Shown here piece by piece: positions 25,601-37,675 of a stretch of DNA of 64,000 bases (within the stretch, counting starts at the first letter, position 1; every line of letters starts with the position of its first letter). This DNA comes from Euzebya rosea (GTDB taxonomy: Bacteria; Actinomycetota; Nitriliruptoria; Euzebyales; Euzebyaceae), in assembly GCF_003073135.1 (NCBI RefSeq), contig NZ_PGDQ01000013.1, positions 124,001 to 188,000 of the forward strand, read 5' to 3'. Made by a program: the position numbers and the translations under genes. The notes beneath the pieces were generated by a model. The model did not search any database, was not told where the DNA came from, and saw only the letters and a program-made list of their open reading frames with translations.

Positions 25601-28034
25601 TGCCACCGAGGCCACGAAGCCCAAGCTGATCCCGATCACCATCGACGGGCAGGCCCTCGAGGTCGAGCCCGGCACCCTGGTGATCCGTGCTGCCGAGCAG
25701 ATCGGCATCACCATCCCGCGGTTCTGCGACCACCCGTTGCTGGACCCCGTTGCCGCGTGCCGCCAGTGCCTCGTCGACGTCGAGGGTGCCCGCAAGCCGG
25801 TGGCCTCGTGCTCCGAGGCCGTGCGCCCCGACATGGTCATCCGGACCCAGGAGACCTCCGAGGTGGCCCGGCAGTACCAGGAGTCCCAGCTGGAGTTCCT
25901 GCTGGTCAACCACCCCCTGGACTGCCCGCAGTGCGACAAGGGCGGCGAGTGCCCCCTGCAGGACCAGGCCCTCAAGCACGGGCCCGGCGAGTCGCGCATG
26001 TACGAGAAGAAGCGCGTCTTCTCCAAGGCCCTGCCGATCAACGCCCAGATCGCGCTCGACCGCGAACGCTGCGTGCTGTGCGCCCGTTGCACCCGCTTCT
26101 CCCAGCAGATCTCCGGTGACCCCTTCATCGAGCTGTTCGAGCGCGGCGCCCTGGAGCAGGTCTCCATCTACGGCGACCAGCCCTACGAGTCCTACTTCGC
26201 CGGCAACGTCGTCCAGATCTGCCCGGTCGGCGCCCTGACGTCCAACAGCTACCGCTTCGGCGCCAGGCCGTTCGACATCCGTCGGATCCCCGGCATCGCC
26301 TTCCACGACGCCTCCGGTGCCAACGTCCGCCACGACATCCGCCGCGGCGTCATCCAGCGCACGCTCGCCCGCACCAACCTGGCGGTCAACGAGGCATGGC
26401 TGGACGACAAGAACCGCTACGGCTACGCGTTCGTGTCCCACCCCGACCGCCTCGACGCCCCCCTCGTCCGTGGCGAGACCGGTGCGCTCGAACGCGCAAC
26501 CTGGGTCTCCGCCGTCGACACCGCGGCCGCGAAGCTGACCGCTGCGATCGAGGCCGACGGGCCCGGCTCGGTGGCCATCCTCACCGGCGGTCGCCTGACC
26601 GACGAGGACGCCTACGCCGTCAGCCGGTTCGCCCGTGACGTCGTCGGCACCGACCACGTCGACTTCCGTACCAGTCCCCAGGCCGACGACCTGACCGTCC
26701 TGCCGACCATCGCCGGTGACCACGACGTCACCTACGACGTCGTCGAGCAGGCGCCCGTCGTCGTCGTGGCGGGCCTGGAGCCCCACGAGGAGCTGCCGCT
26801 GCTGTTCCTGCGCATGCGCAAGGCATGGCGGCAGCGCAACCAGAAGATCGTCGTCGTCGGGCCGGTCCTCGGCCGCCTCGAGGAGATCGCCTGGCAGTGG
26901 ATCCCCACCGAGGCCGGTGGCGAGGCCGCCGCGCTGCAGGCCCTCGCCGACGGCGCGGAGGAGCTCGCCCCGATCGTCGACGTGCTGGGTGACGGCACCG
27001 ACCTGTCGAAGGCCCCGGCCGTCGTGCTGGCCGGCGAGCGCCTGTCCGCCAGCCCCGGCGCGCTGCCCGCCGCCAAGGCCCTTGCCGAGGCACGCGGCGC
27101 CGGCTTCGCCTGGGTCCCCCGGCGTCCCGGCGCACGCGGCGCGATCGAGGCCGGCCTGCTGCCGGGCACCCTGCCCGGCGGTCGTCCCCTGGACGCCCCC
27201 GGTCCCGTCGCCGAGACGTGGGGCCGCGTGCCCGCCGAGCCCGGCCTGGACGCCACCGGCATCCTGCAGGGCGTCGTCGACGGCACGATCACCACGCTGT
27301 GGCTGATCGGCGTCGACCCGGCCACCGACTTCGACGACACCGACCTGGCCCGCCGTGCGCTGGAGACCTGCCCGACCGTCATCGCCAGCGACACCATGCC
27401 GACGGAGTCCGTCCGGCGTGCCGACGTCGTCTTCCCGGTCACCGCGCCGCCCGAACGAGTCGGCAGCTTCACCAGCTGGGAGGGTCGTCGCCAGGCCTGG
27501 CCACAGGCCGTCGGCGCCGTCGGCCAGTCCCTCCAGGACTGGGACGTCGTCCGCCAGGTCGCCCGCGGCATGGGCACCGACCTCGGGTGGGAGACCGCCA
27601 ACGACGTCCGTCGCGAGGCCGCCCCGCTGATGGCCCCCACGCCCGAACGCGGTGCCTCGACGGCCGCGGCGACCGAGGTCGCCGTTGCGACCGCCACCGA
27701 TGGCCTGACCCCGGTGTACCTGCCGTTCCTGCTGCAGGGCGGCACCATGCTGACCGGCGCCAAGGAGCTGATCGACAGCCGTCCGGCCCCGTCGATCTGG
27801 GTCAACCCGGCCGATGCCGGCACCGCCATCGACGGGCACACCGTGGCCGTCACCGGTGACCGCGGCGGCGCCGACCTGGTCCTGCGGGTCACCCCGGCCG
27901 TGGCCCCCGGCACCGTGGTCCTGCCACGCATCCACGCCGGCGACATCGGCCGCGGCGGCATCACCATCGCCGACGCACAACCGGCCGAACCCGTGACCGC
28001 TGGGTCCGCCAACACCGACGGAGGCGAGAGCTGA
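25593..28034 (+). CDS. nuoG: NADH-quinone oxidoreductase subunit G (operon 1)
   Basis: The 75-kDa-type iron-sulfur subunit of the hydrophilic arm, 813 residues. The N-terminal [2Fe-2S] cluster N1b uses Cys45, Cys56, Cys59 and Cys73. The N5 cluster has the unusual His107 with Cys111, Cys114 and Cys120 (HPLDCPQCDKGGECPLQD). N4 uses Cys160, Cys163, Cys166 and Cys210. The additional N7 cluster seen in E. coli and Thermus lacks its cysteine motif here. The rest is a molybdopterin-oxidoreductase-like fold without cofactor. It overlaps nuoF by eight bases and nuoH by one. Confidence 0.94.
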   Translation: MSDATEATKPKLIPITIDGQALEVEPGTLVIRAAEQIGITIPRFCDHPLLDPVAACRQCLVDVEGARKPVASCSEAVRPDMVIRTQETSEVARQYQESQLEFLLVNHPLDCPQCDKGGECPLQDQALKHGPGESRMYEKKRVFSKALPINAQIALDRERCVLCARCTRFSQQISGDPFIELFERGALEQVSIYGDQPYESYFAGNVVQICPVGALTSNSYRFGARPFDIRRIPGIAFHDASGANVRHDIRRGVIQRTLARTNLAVNEAWLDDKNRYGYAFVSHPDRLDAPLVRGETGALERATWVSAVDTAAAKLTAAIEADGPGSVAILTGGRLTDEDAYAVSRFARDVVGTDHVDFRTSPQADDLTVLPTIAGDHDVTYDVVEQAPVVVVAGLEPHEELPLLFLRMRKAWRQRNQKIVVVGPVLGRLEEIAWQWIPTEAGGEAAALQALADGAEELAPIVDVLGDGTDLSKAPAVVLAGERLSASPGALPAAKALAEARGAGFAWVPRRPGARGAIEAGLLPGTLPGGRPLDAPGPVAETWGRVPAEPGLDATGILQGVVDGTITTLWLIGVDPATDFDDTDLARRALETCPTVIASDTMPTESVRRADVVFPVTAPPERVGSFTSWEGRRQAWPQAVGAVGQSLQDWDVVRQVARGMGTDLGWETANDVRREAAPLMAPTPERGASTAAATEVAVATATDGLTPVYLPFLLQGGTMLTGAKELIDSRPAPSIWVNPADAGTAIDGHTVAVTGDRGGADLVLRVTPAVAPGTVVLPRIHAGDIGRGGITIADAQPAEPVTAGSANTDGGES

Positions 28035-29446
28035 TGTTGCCCGTCCCGCAGATCAACGACTGGGTCGACTTCGTCATCGTCCTGGTGGTCGTCGTCGTGG
28101 CCTTCGCGCTGTGGCTGATCTCCACCGCCCTGCTCATCTGGGGCGAACGACGGCTGGTCTCCAAGATGCAGTCCCGCATCGGCCCCAACCGCTTGGGGCC
28201 GTTCGGCATCCTGCAGACGCTCGCCGACGGCGCGAAGTTCTTCTTCAAGGAGGACATCACCCCCAAGAACGTCGACAAGGTCGTCTACTTCACCGCACCG
28301 CTGGTAAGCGCCATCGTCGCGATGATGACCTTCGCCGTCATCCCCTTCGGCGGCAGCGGCATCGAGATCGGTGACCGAGTCGTCAGCCTGCAGGTGTGGG
28401 ACCCCACCATCGGCATCCTCTGGACCCTCGCCATGGGGTCCATCGGCGTCTACGGCATCGTGCTCGCCGGTTGGTCCTCCGGCTCGAAGTACCCCCTGCT
28501 CGGCGGCGTCCGGTCGTCGGCGCAGATGGTGTCCTACGAGCTCGCCATGGGCCTGGGCGCCGCGGCGGTGTTCATCTACACCGGGTCGCTGCGCTCCTCC
28601 GACATCGTCGCGGGGCAGGCCGGTTCGCTGATCCCCGGCGGCAGCGTCTTCGGCGTGGTCGTCCCGGGCCTGGACCTGATCCCCGCCTTCAACCTCGTGC
28701 CGATGTTCCCGGCGTTCGTGCTGTTCTTCATCAGCGCCATCGCCGAGACCCAGCGGCCGCCCTTCGACCTCCCCGAGGCCGAGGGCGAGCTGGTCGCCGG
28801 CTTCCACACCGAGTACTCCGGCGCGAAGTTCGCGATGTTCTTCCTGGCCGAGTTCATGAACGTGATCACCATGAGCGCGCTCGTGGTCACCATGTTCCTC
28901 GGCGGCCCCTCCGGTCCGGTTCCCTCCGGTGACGCCTGGTGGCAGATCGCCCTGCAGCTGCTGCTGCCGATCGGCTACTTCCTCGGCAAGGTCCTGATCT
29001 TCATCTTCGTCTTCGTGTGGCTCCGGGCGACCCTCCCCCGCATGCGCTACGACCGCCTGATGGACCTGGGCTGGCGCGTCATGCTGCCGCTCGGCATCGT
29101 CTGGGTCTTCCTGACCGGCTTCGCCGTCGTCGTCCGCAGCTACGTGTCCACCACCGACGACGCGCTCGGCCAGATCGCGCCCTTCGGTGCCTTGATCTTC
29201 GGGGCCCTGGCCTTCATCGCCTTCGTCGCACCGGTCTTCGCCGGTGCACGCGAGGACGACGACGTGGTGACCGACGACGGATCCGGTGGTGGCGGAGGTG
29301 GCGGCACCCGCCGCCCGACCCCGCCTGCCGGTCCCAGCGGCGGCGCGACCGCCACCCCCGATCCCGACCCCGTCGCGACCACCTCGGCCGACCCGGCCTC
29401 CAGCGACGACGAGTCCTCCTCCGCCCCCGAACCCGTGGGAGCCTGA
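28034..29446 (+). CDS. nuoH: NADH-quinone oxidoreductase subunit H (operon 1)
   Basis: A membrane subunit of about eight helices that forms the quinone tunnel and links the two arms. Signatures include [19 protein letters not shown] near residue 38 and [20 protein letters not shown], the acidic loop involved in coupling. At 470 residues it carries a C-terminal tail of about 60 residues that is Gly/Ser/Thr/Pro/Asp-rich (polyglycine run near residue 420), absent from the 342-residue paralogue in operon 2. The tail follows the last helix and presumably sits at the membrane surface. Confidence 0.95.
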   Translation: MLPVPQINDWVDFVIVLVVVVVAFALWLISTALLIWGERRLVSKMQSRIGPNRLGPFGILQTLADGAKFFFKEDITPKNVDKVVYFTAPLVSAIVAMMTFAVIPFGGSGIEIGDRVVSLQVWDPTIGILWTLAMGSIGVYGIVLAGWSSGSKYPLLGGVRSSAQMVSYELAMGLGAAAVFIYTGSLRSSDIVAGQAGSLIPGGSVFGVVVPGLDLIPAFNLVPMFPAFVLFFISAIAETQRPPFDLPEAEGELVAGFHTEYSGAKFAMFFLAEFMNVITMSALVVTMFLGGPSGPVPSGDAWWQIALQLLLPIGYFLGKVLIFIFVFVWLRATLPRMRYDRLMDLGWRVMLPLGIVWVFLTGFAVVVRSYVSTTDDALGQIAPFGALIFGALAFIAFVAPVFAGAREDDDVVTDDGSGGGGGGGTRRPTPPAGPSGGATATPDPDPVATTSADPASSDDESSSAPEPVGA

Positions 29447-29450
29447 CGCG

Positions 29451-30119
29451 ATGTTCAACGCGATGCTCAAGGGCTTCGGTCTGACGTTCAAGACGATGTT
29501 CAGGCCGCCAGTCACCACCCAGTACCCCGAGGTCAAGCGGCCCACCCAACCGCGCTTCCACGGGCGCCACGTCCTCAACCGGCACCCCGACGGGCTGGAG
29601 AAGTGCGTCGGCTGCGAGCTGTGCGCCTGGGCCTGCCCCGCCGACGCCATCTTCGTGATGGGCGCCGACAACAGCCCTGACGCCCGGTTCTCCCCCGGTG
29701 AGCGGTACGGCGTGGACTACCAGATCAACTACCTGCGCTGCATCTTCTGCGGCCTGTGCATCGAGGCCTGCCCCACCCGGGCGCTGACGATGTCCAACGA
29801 GTACGAGATCGCCGGTGACAACCGCGACGACCTGATCTTCACCAAGGACCAGCTGCTGGCACCGCTGCCAGAGGGTGCCAACGAAACCCCGCACACCGAC
29901 GCGGAGGTCGCAGCCCGGGGGCTGGAGTACTACGAGAACAACTTCGCCGGCCAGGAGCCGTTGGTCAGCAAGGGCAGCGCCTACGTGTACGACAAGCGCA
30001 TGACCAAGGCCGCCGACGGCGAGACCATGGGCGCCGTCGCCACCCAGCCCATCCCCGGCACCCAGACCCGACCCGGCAACGAGGACGGCATCGACGACGA
30101 CGGTGAGGTCGTGGCATGA
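29451..30119 (+). CDS. nuoI: NADH-quinone oxidoreductase subunit I (operon 1)
   Basis: A ferredoxin-like subunit with the N6a and N6b [4Fe-4S] clusters that carry electrons towards NuoB. Both motifs are perfect: [12 protein letters not shown] with Cys52, 55, 58 and 62, and [12 protein letters not shown] with Cys97, 100, 103 and 107. An amphipathic N-terminus ([16 protein letters not shown]) anchors it to the membrane arm. At 222 residues it has a C-terminal extension of about 60 residues with no recognised motif. It overlaps nuoJ by four bases. Confidence 0.95.
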   Translation: MFNAMLKGFGLTFKTMFRPPVTTQYPEVKRPTQPRFHGRHVLNRHPDGLEKCVGCELCAWACPADAIFVMGADNSPDARFSPGERYGVDYQINYLRCIFCGLCIEACPTRALTMSNEYEIAGDNRDDLIFTKDQLLAPLPEGANETPHTDAEVAARGLEYYENNFAGQEPLVSKGSAYVYDKRMTKAADGETMGAVATQPIPGTQTRPGNEDGIDDDGEVVA

Positions 30120-30892
30120 GCGGGCTCGTGCCGGCCGTCGTCACGCTTGCCCAGACGGCCACCCAGTCCACCTCGGGTGCGGCGGAGTTCTGGGTCTTCT
30201 GGCTGATCGCCCCCCTCTCCCTGGCCGCCGCCGTCAGCGTCGTGGTGCTGAAGAACCCGGTCCACGCCGCGCTGATGCTGGTCATCAACTTCTTCACGTT
30301 CGCGGTCTTCTACGCCGTGCTGCAGGCGCAGTTCCTGGCCACCATCCAGGTGATCGTCTACGCCGGCGCGATCATGATCCTCTTCCTGTTCGTGCTGATG
30401 CTGCTGGGCGTCGACAAGGGCGTCGAAGCAGGTCCGGGCAGGCTCCGCGGGCAGAAGCTCGCGGCCATCGTGCTCGGCGTCGGCCTGTTCATGGGGCTGA
30501 CCGCGACCGTGGCCGGGCCCTACATGGGCACCGACAGCGCCTGCAACATCTCCGGGGCCGTCGAGGAGTCCATCGCCGACCAGGGTGCGGCCGCCCGACC
30601 CTGCGTGGGGCTGGAGGGCCAGAACGCCGCCGAGGGTGGCAACGTCGCCCAGCTCGGCCGCCTGATCTTCGGCAAGTACGTGTGGCCGTTCGAGGTCACG
30701 AGCGTCCTGCTGGTCATCGCCGCCATCGGCGCGATGGTCCTCGGCCGACGCACCGACAACCTGACCGACCTCGTCGACTCCGGCATCGCCGCCGAGCCGG
30801 GCACCCCCCACGTGCCCGTGTCCATCCCCTCCGGCGAGACCGCCACCCCGGCCGCCGAGCTCGACGACCACACCGAAGGGGGTGGGCTGTGA
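30116..30892 (+). CDS. nuoJ: NADH-quinone oxidoreductase subunit J (operon 1)
   Basis: A membrane subunit with about five helices, 258 residues. The family helix with the pi-bulge region is visible as [21 protein letters not shown], just after [20 protein letters not shown]. It is longer than the E. coli protein (184 residues) because of a loop between helices 4 and 5, around residues 135-180, containing two cysteines ([10 protein letters not shown] and PCVGLEGQ) and a hydrophilic C-terminal tail. The start overlaps the nuoI stop as ATGA; the end overlaps nuoK. Confidence 0.93.
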   Translation: MSGLVPAVVTLAQTATQSTSGAAEFWVFWLIAPLSLAAAVSVVVLKNPVHAALMLVINFFTFAVFYAVLQAQFLATIQVIVYAGAIMILFLFVLMLLGVDKGVEAGPGRLRGQKLAAIVLGVGLFMGLTATVAGPYMGTDSACNISGAVEESIADQGAAARPCVGLEGQNAAEGGNVAQLGRLIFGKYVWPFEVTSVLLVIAAIGAMVLGRRTDNLTDLVDSGIAAEPGTPHVPVSIPSGETATPAAELDDHTEGGGL

Positions 30893-31206
30893 GTCCCGCT
30901 GCGGGCGTCCCGGCCGGCTACTACCTGCTGCTGGCTGCTGCCCTGTTCTCGATCGGCCTCGTGGGCGTCCTCGTGCGCCGGAACCTGATCGTGATGTTCA
31001 TGTGCATCGAGCTGATGCTGAACTCGGTCAACCTGACCCTGGTCGCCTTCAGCCGCATCAACGGCAACCTCGACGGACAGGTCCTGTCCTTCTTCGTCAT
31101 GGTCGTCGCTGCGGCCGAGGTCACCGTCGGGCTCGCCCTCATCGTGAACCTGTTCCGACTCCGGGCGTCCATCGACGCCGACGACGCAGATCGGCTCCGC
31201 TCGTGA
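30889..31206 (+). CDS. nuoK: NADH-quinone oxidoreductase subunit K (operon 1)
   Basis: A three-helix membrane subunit, 105 residues, homologous to MrpC-type antiporter subunits. The conserved glutamates of the proton path lie in [18 protein letters not shown] and [19 protein letters not shown]. It starts at a GTG overlapping the nuoJ stop (GTGA) and ends overlapping the GTG of nuoL in the same manner, so J, K and L are translationally coupled. Confidence 0.95.
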   Translation: MSPAAGVPAGYYLLLAAALFSIGLVGVLVRRNLIVMFMCIELMLNSVNLTLVAFSRINGNLDGQVLSFFVMVVAAAEVTVGLALIVNLFRLRASIDADDADRLRS

Positions 31207-33217
31207 CCGGCTCCCTGCTGTCCCCGCTGCTCGTCCCCGTCCTCGCGACCGAGGCCGGCGGGCATCCCTTCGAGCACATCTCCACCGCAGCTGCCGGGTC
31301 GGTCATCGACCTGGCGTGGCTGATCCCGGTCGTGCCCGCCATCAGCGCCGGCCTGCTGCTGCTGTTCGGTCGCCGCCTCGGGCGCCTGACCTCCGGCGTG
31401 GCGATCACCGCCATCGGCTTCTCCGCCACCATGGCGACGCTGGTGCTGCTGGAGCTGCTGAGCCACCCCTCGGGCGACCGCACCTTCGTGGTCGACGTCG
31501 CTGCCTGGCTGGACATCGCCGGCTTCACGGTCAACTGGTCGATGCTCGTCGACCCGCTCTCGGCCGTGATGCTGATGCTGGTCACCTGGGTCGGCCTGCT
31601 GATCCACATCTACTCGCTGGGCTACATGTCCCACGACGCGCGGTACGAACGGTTCTTCGCCTACCTGAACCTGTTCGCCGCCTCGATGCTGGTGCTGGTC
31701 CTCGGATCGAGCTTCCTCGTCCTGTTCGTCGGCTGGGAGCTGGTCGGGCTCTCCTCCTACCTCCTCATCGGCTTCTGGTTCGAGAAGAAGGAGTACGCCG
31801 CCGCGGCCAAGAAGGCGTTCGTCACCAACCGCATCGGTGACGTCGGCTTCATGGTCGCGATGTTCATCGTCTTCGCGACCTTCGGGTCCCTGGAGTTCGC
31901 CGAGGTCCTCCCGGCGATCGGCACCGCCGCGACCGGCACGCTGGTCGCCATCGGGCTGCTGCTGTTCGTCGGCGCGACGGGCAAGTCCGCCCAGATCCCG
32001 CTGTACGTCTGGCTGCCCGACGCCATGGCCGGCCCGACCCCCGTGTCGGCGCTGATCCACGCGGCCACGATGGTGACCGCGGGTGTGTACCTCATCGCCC
32101 GCACCTCACCGCTGTACGCCGCGATCCCCGACATCGGGCTGATCGTCGCCTGGGTCGGCGGGGCCACCGCCTTCGTCGCGGCCGCCATCGCCTGCGCACA
32201 GGTCGACCTCAAGAAGATCCTCGCGTACTCCACCGTCAGCCAGCTGGGCTACATGTTCATCGGCGTCGGCGTGGGCGACTACACCGCCGGCGTGTTCCAC
32301 CTGCTGACCCACGGCTTCTTCAAGGCGCTGCTGTTCCTCGCGGCCGGCTCGGTGATGCACGCCATGGCCGACCGCACCGACATCCGCCAGATGGGCGGCC
32401 TCTGGAAGAAGATGCCGATCACCGGCACGACCTCGCTGATCGCGGTCCTCGCGATCGCCGGCTTCCCGTTCTCCTCGGGCTTCTTCTCCAAGGAGGAGAT
32501 CCTCGCGGCTGCGGCCGAGACCGCCGGCACCGAGGCGCTCTGGGTGCTCGGCCTGGTGGTCGCCGGCATGACGGCCTTCTACATGGTCCGCTGGTTCCTG
32601 CTGATCTTCACCGGTCCCTCGCGCTGGGAGGGGGTCACCGACGACGCGGGCAAGGCGGTCTTCCACCCGCACGAGTCCCCGCCGTCCATGACGTTGCCGC
32701 TGCTGCTCCTGGCCGTCGCGGCGGCCTTCGGTGGCCTGCTCAACACCTCCCCCAAGGACGGCTGGCTGCACGGCTGGCTCGGCGACACCGTCGAGGCCTT
32801 CCACCACACCAGCGAGATCATCCCCGTCAGCTGGCACCTGCCGGCCGCCCTCGCCGTCGCCGCGATCGGCGTCGTGATCTCCATCTGGATGTTCCGCGGC
32901 ACCGACGCCGAGAAGGTCCGGACCATCGGCGTGGGTGGCGGCCTCGTGTCCATCGCCCGTGACAAGTTCTACGTCGACGAGTTCTACGAGTTCTTCACCG
33001 TCCGGGTCGGCGGGGCGCTGGCCCGCGGCCTGTCCCGCGTCGACAAGGGCGGGGTGGACGGCATCGTCAACGGCGCCGCCGGCCTGACCCGATCCTTCGC
33101 CGGCCAGGCACGTCGCACCCAGACCGGCTACGTCCGCTCCTACGCCCTGGGCATCGTCGCGGGAACCATCTTCCTCGGCGCGCTCGTGGCGTTCGCCTTC
33201 ATCGGAGGCTCCGTCTG

Positions 33218-33218
<1 letters not shown>
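31203..33218 (+). CDS. nuoL: NADH-quinone oxidoreductase subunit L (operon 1)
   Basis: The distal antiporter-like proton-pumping subunit, 671 residues, with about 16 helices and the C-terminal lateral helix region. Key features are [19 protein letters not shown] (helix 5 with its conserved Glu), the lysine motif [20 protein letters not shown] and [14 protein letters not shown]. The C-terminal part, [20 protein letters not shown], is typical of NuoL. A 35-residue N-terminal extension containing GGHPFEH precedes the first helix. The paralogue in operon 2 is 83 residues longer because of a His/acid-rich loop. Confidence 0.95.
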
Positions 33219-34737
<1,519 letters not shown>

Positions 34738-34741
<4 letters not shown>

Positions 34742-36510
34742 CCTCCCTGTTCGTGCACCCCGTGCTGGCCCAGACGGGCGCCCAGATCGTCGACTTCCCG
34801 TGGGCGGCGATCAGCCCCGAGCTGGTGCTGTTCGGCGTCGGCATCCTGGCGCTGCTGCTGGACACCGCCGGCGTCACCCCGACCGGCCGCAACAACCGCA
34901 ACCGCCTGCAGGCCTCCTTCGTCGCCGGTGGCGTCATCCTCGCGTGCTGCGGGGCGGCCTACTGGCAGAACGCCTCCACCAGCGGGTCCAACGTGCCCCT
35001 GCTGGCGGGCATCGTCGCCATCGGCGCGGTCGTGCAGTTCGGCCTGACCGCATGGCTCAAGGACACGCCCCGCCGCCTCGGCGCCGTCATCAGCTTCCTC
35101 GGCTTCGCCGCCGCGCTGGGCGTGACCATCTGGCAGTGGCAGACCTACGCCGGGCAGCTCGTCGCCGTCAGCGGCGGGCAGGACGCCGTGGCCCTGGTCG
35201 GCACCGACTCGTTGCTGGCCGGCATGGCCGCCGTCGACGGTGTCGCCCTGTTCACCCGCTTCTCGGTGTGCCTGGCCGGGATGATCACCATCCCCATCGG
35301 CTTCGCCTACATGGAGGAGCGCCAGATCCACCGCGGCGAGTACTACCCGCTGCTGCTGTTCGCCGCGACCGGCATGACGCTGCTGGCCGCCGCCAACGAC
35401 CTGATCCTCGTCTTCATCGCCGTGGAGATCCTCTCCCTCGCGCTGTACGTCATGGCTGGCCTCGCCAAGCGTGACCTCAACAGCCAGGAGTCGGCGATGA
35501 AGTACTTCCTGCTGGGGGCGTTCTCCTCGGCCCTGCTGCTGTACGGCATCGCGCTGTGCTACGGCGTGGCCGGGTCGACGAACATCCCCGAGGTCGGTCG
35601 GGCGCTCGCGTCGCTGACCGCCCCCGACGGCCTGACCGTCGTCGCGCTCGTCATGCTGCTGGTCGGCTTCGCGTTCAAGACCGCGCTGGTGCCGTTCCAC
35701 TTCTGGACCCCCGACGTCTACCAGGGCGCCCCGACGCCGGTCACCGGCTTCATGGCCGCGGCCACCAAGGCCGCCGCGTTCGCCGCGTTCGTCCGGGTGT
35801 TCGTCGGTGCCCTGGCGCCCCTCCAGTGGATCTGGGCGCCGGTCATCATCGGCGTGGCCGTCGTCACCATGATCGGCGGTGCGGTGCTGGCGATCGTGCA
35901 GACCGACGTCAAGCGCATCCTCGCCTACTCCGCGGTCGCCCACGCCGGCTACGTCGCCATCGGCCTGGTGTCCATCAGCCCCCTCGGGGCGGACGGCACC
36001 CGCAACGCCGGCCGCGAGTCCGTCGGCGCGATCCTGCTGTACCTGCTGGTCTACACCTTCATGTCGGTCGGCTCGTTCGGGGTCGTGGCGTTCTTCGAGC
36101 GTCGCCTCAAGAAGGCCGTCACCCTCGACGACCTCCGTGGTCTCGGCCGCCGGTACCCGCAGCCCGCCATGGCGATGGGCCTGTTCCTGATCTCCCTCGC
36201 CGGCATCCCCGGTACCGCCGGCTTCACCGCCAAGTTCGCGATCTTCCGGGCGGGCATCGACGCCGGTCAGCTGCTGCTGGTCATCGTCGGTGTCGTCTCC
36301 AGCGTCATCGCCGCCTTCTTCTACCTGCGGATCATCGCCTCGATGTTCGTGGAGGACGAGTCGACGGCGTCCCTGGCCATCGCCGACCCGCCCCGATCCG
36401 ACGCGGCGATGCTCGGAATCGGCCTTGCTGCGGTGGCCGTGGTCGTCCTCGGTGTCCTGCCCGGTGCGCTGGTGAGCCTCGCGCAGCAGGCAGGTACGTT
36501 TGCTGGGTGA
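34738..36510 (+). CDS. nuoN: NADH-quinone oxidoreductase subunit N (operon 1)
   Basis: The third antiporter-like subunit, 590 residues, somewhat longer than most (480-540) owing to an extra N-terminal loop (residues 45-160). Recognised from VFIAVEILSLALYVMAGLAK, FKTALVPFHFWTPDVYQGAP and VKRILAYSAVAHAGYVAIGL, and from GIPGTAGFTAKFAIFRAG near the C-terminus. It is the last of the 14 genes and starts at a GTG overlapping nuoM. A hairpin separates it from the polyprenyl synthase gene. Confidence 0.95.
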
Positions 36511-36534
36511 CCCACCCCGCCCCGACCCCTGCTG

Positions 36535-36556
36535 ACCGGACCCTCGTGGGTCCGGT
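36535..36556 (+). terminator. Hairpin between nuoN and polyprenyl synthase
   Basis: A perfect 9-bp stem (ACCGGACCC at 36535-36543 with 36548-36556) and TCGT loop lie in the 64-bp gap, right before the next ribosome-binding site. It may end or attenuate the nuo transcript, or modulate translation of the synthase. Confidence 0.5.
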
Positions 36557-36574
36557 TCCGAGGATCATCCGCTG

Positions 36575-37612
36575 ATGGCCATCTCCGCTGCTGCCCTGGA
36601 TGACCTGACCGCGAAGGGCGCTGACCGTGGCGTCGACCTGCGCCCGGGCCTGCTGGCCGTCGAGGCGCAGATGCGCGAGACGGTCCATGCGACCAACCCC
36701 TTCGTCGAGGACGCCGCCCGCTACCTCATCGACGCAGGCGGCAAGCGGTTCCGGCCGATGCTGGTGCTGCTGTCCGGCATGCTCGGCGGCGCGCAGGCCA
36801 CCCACCCCGACCTGATCTCCGCTGGCGTCATCGTCGAGCTGGTGCACCTCTCGACGCTGTACCACGACGACGTCATCGACGCGGCCGACACCCGTCGCGG
36901 CACCCCGGCCACCCACGTCAAGTGGTCCAACACCGTGGCCATCCTGACCGGCGACTTCCTGCTGGCCCGCGCCTCGGAGCTGTCCGCGACGCTCGGTGTC
37001 GAGGTCACTCGCGTGATGGCCCGCACCATCGCCGAGCTGTGCGAGGGACAGGTGCTGGAGGTGCAGGGGTCGCTGGAGGCCGCCACCCACGGTGCGGTCC
37101 GCATCCCGCCCAGCCGCGAGCACTACATGGCCGTGCTGGACGGCAAGACCGCCTCGCTGATCCGCTCGTCGTGTCGGCTGGGAGCGCTGCTGTCGGGTCA
37201 GGGTCCCAACGCCGTGGAGACCCTGACCAGCTTCGGCACCCACCTCGGGCTTGCGTTCCAGCTGGCCGACGACGTGCTGGACATCGCCTCGGAGTCCACG
37301 GAGTCCGGCAAGGTGCCCGGCACCGACCTCCGCGAGGGCGTGCACACGCTGCCGGTCCTGATGGCGCTGGAGGAGGAGGGGCCGGACTCGCCGCTCGCGG
37401 CGCTGCTGGACGACCCGACCGAGGCCAACGTCGACAAGGCGCTGGGCATCCTCCGTGCCCACCCGGCGCTGGAGCGGGCACGCCAGGCCGCTCGGGACGA
37501 AGCAGCTGCGGCGACCGACGCCCTGGCCGAGCTCGTCGTCCCCGCCGAGCGCCAGGCAGCCCTCGACGGCCTGCGCTACCTGACGGCCTACGCCGCCGAC
37601 CGCGCCAGCTGA
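36575..37612 (+). CDS. Polyprenyl diphosphate synthase (long-chain, quinone side chain)
   Basis: A trans-isoprenyl diphosphate synthase of 345 residues that condenses isopentenyl diphosphate into a long chain, most likely the side chain of menaquinone. The first aspartate-rich motif is DDVID at residues 98-102, followed by ADTRRGTPATHVKW. The second is in FQLADDVLDIASES. Small residues (Ser93, Thr94) four and five positions before the first motif favour a long product, an inference from the family's chain-length rule. It lies 64 bp after nuoN in the same direction, so it may be co-transcribed and supply the quinone that complex I reduces. Confidence 0.9.
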   Translation: MAISAAALDDLTAKGADRGVDLRPGLLAVEAQMRETVHATNPFVEDAARYLIDAGGKRFRPMLVLLSGMLGGAQATHPDLISAGVIVELVHLSTLYHDDVIDAADTRRGTPATHVKWSNTVAILTGDFLLARASELSATLGVEVTRVMARTIAELCEGQVLEVQGSLEAATHGAVRIPPSREHYMAVLDGKTASLIRSSCRLGALLSGQGPNAVETLTSFGTHLGLAFQLADDVLDIASESTESGKVPGTDLREGVHTLPVLMALEEEGPDSPLAALLDDPTEANVDKALGILRAHPALERARQAARDEAAAATDALAELVVPAERQAALDGLRYLTAYAADRAS

Positions 37613-37675
37613 CCCACGGTCGGGGGCACGAAAGGTCGACCGGGCCGTCCCGGCGGGACGGGTAGAGTCTCCCCG

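Noticed and set aside
25542-27980. Long minus-strand open frame antisense to nuoG
   Set aside because: A shadow of the nuoG codon pattern with no motif, signal or ribosome-binding site.
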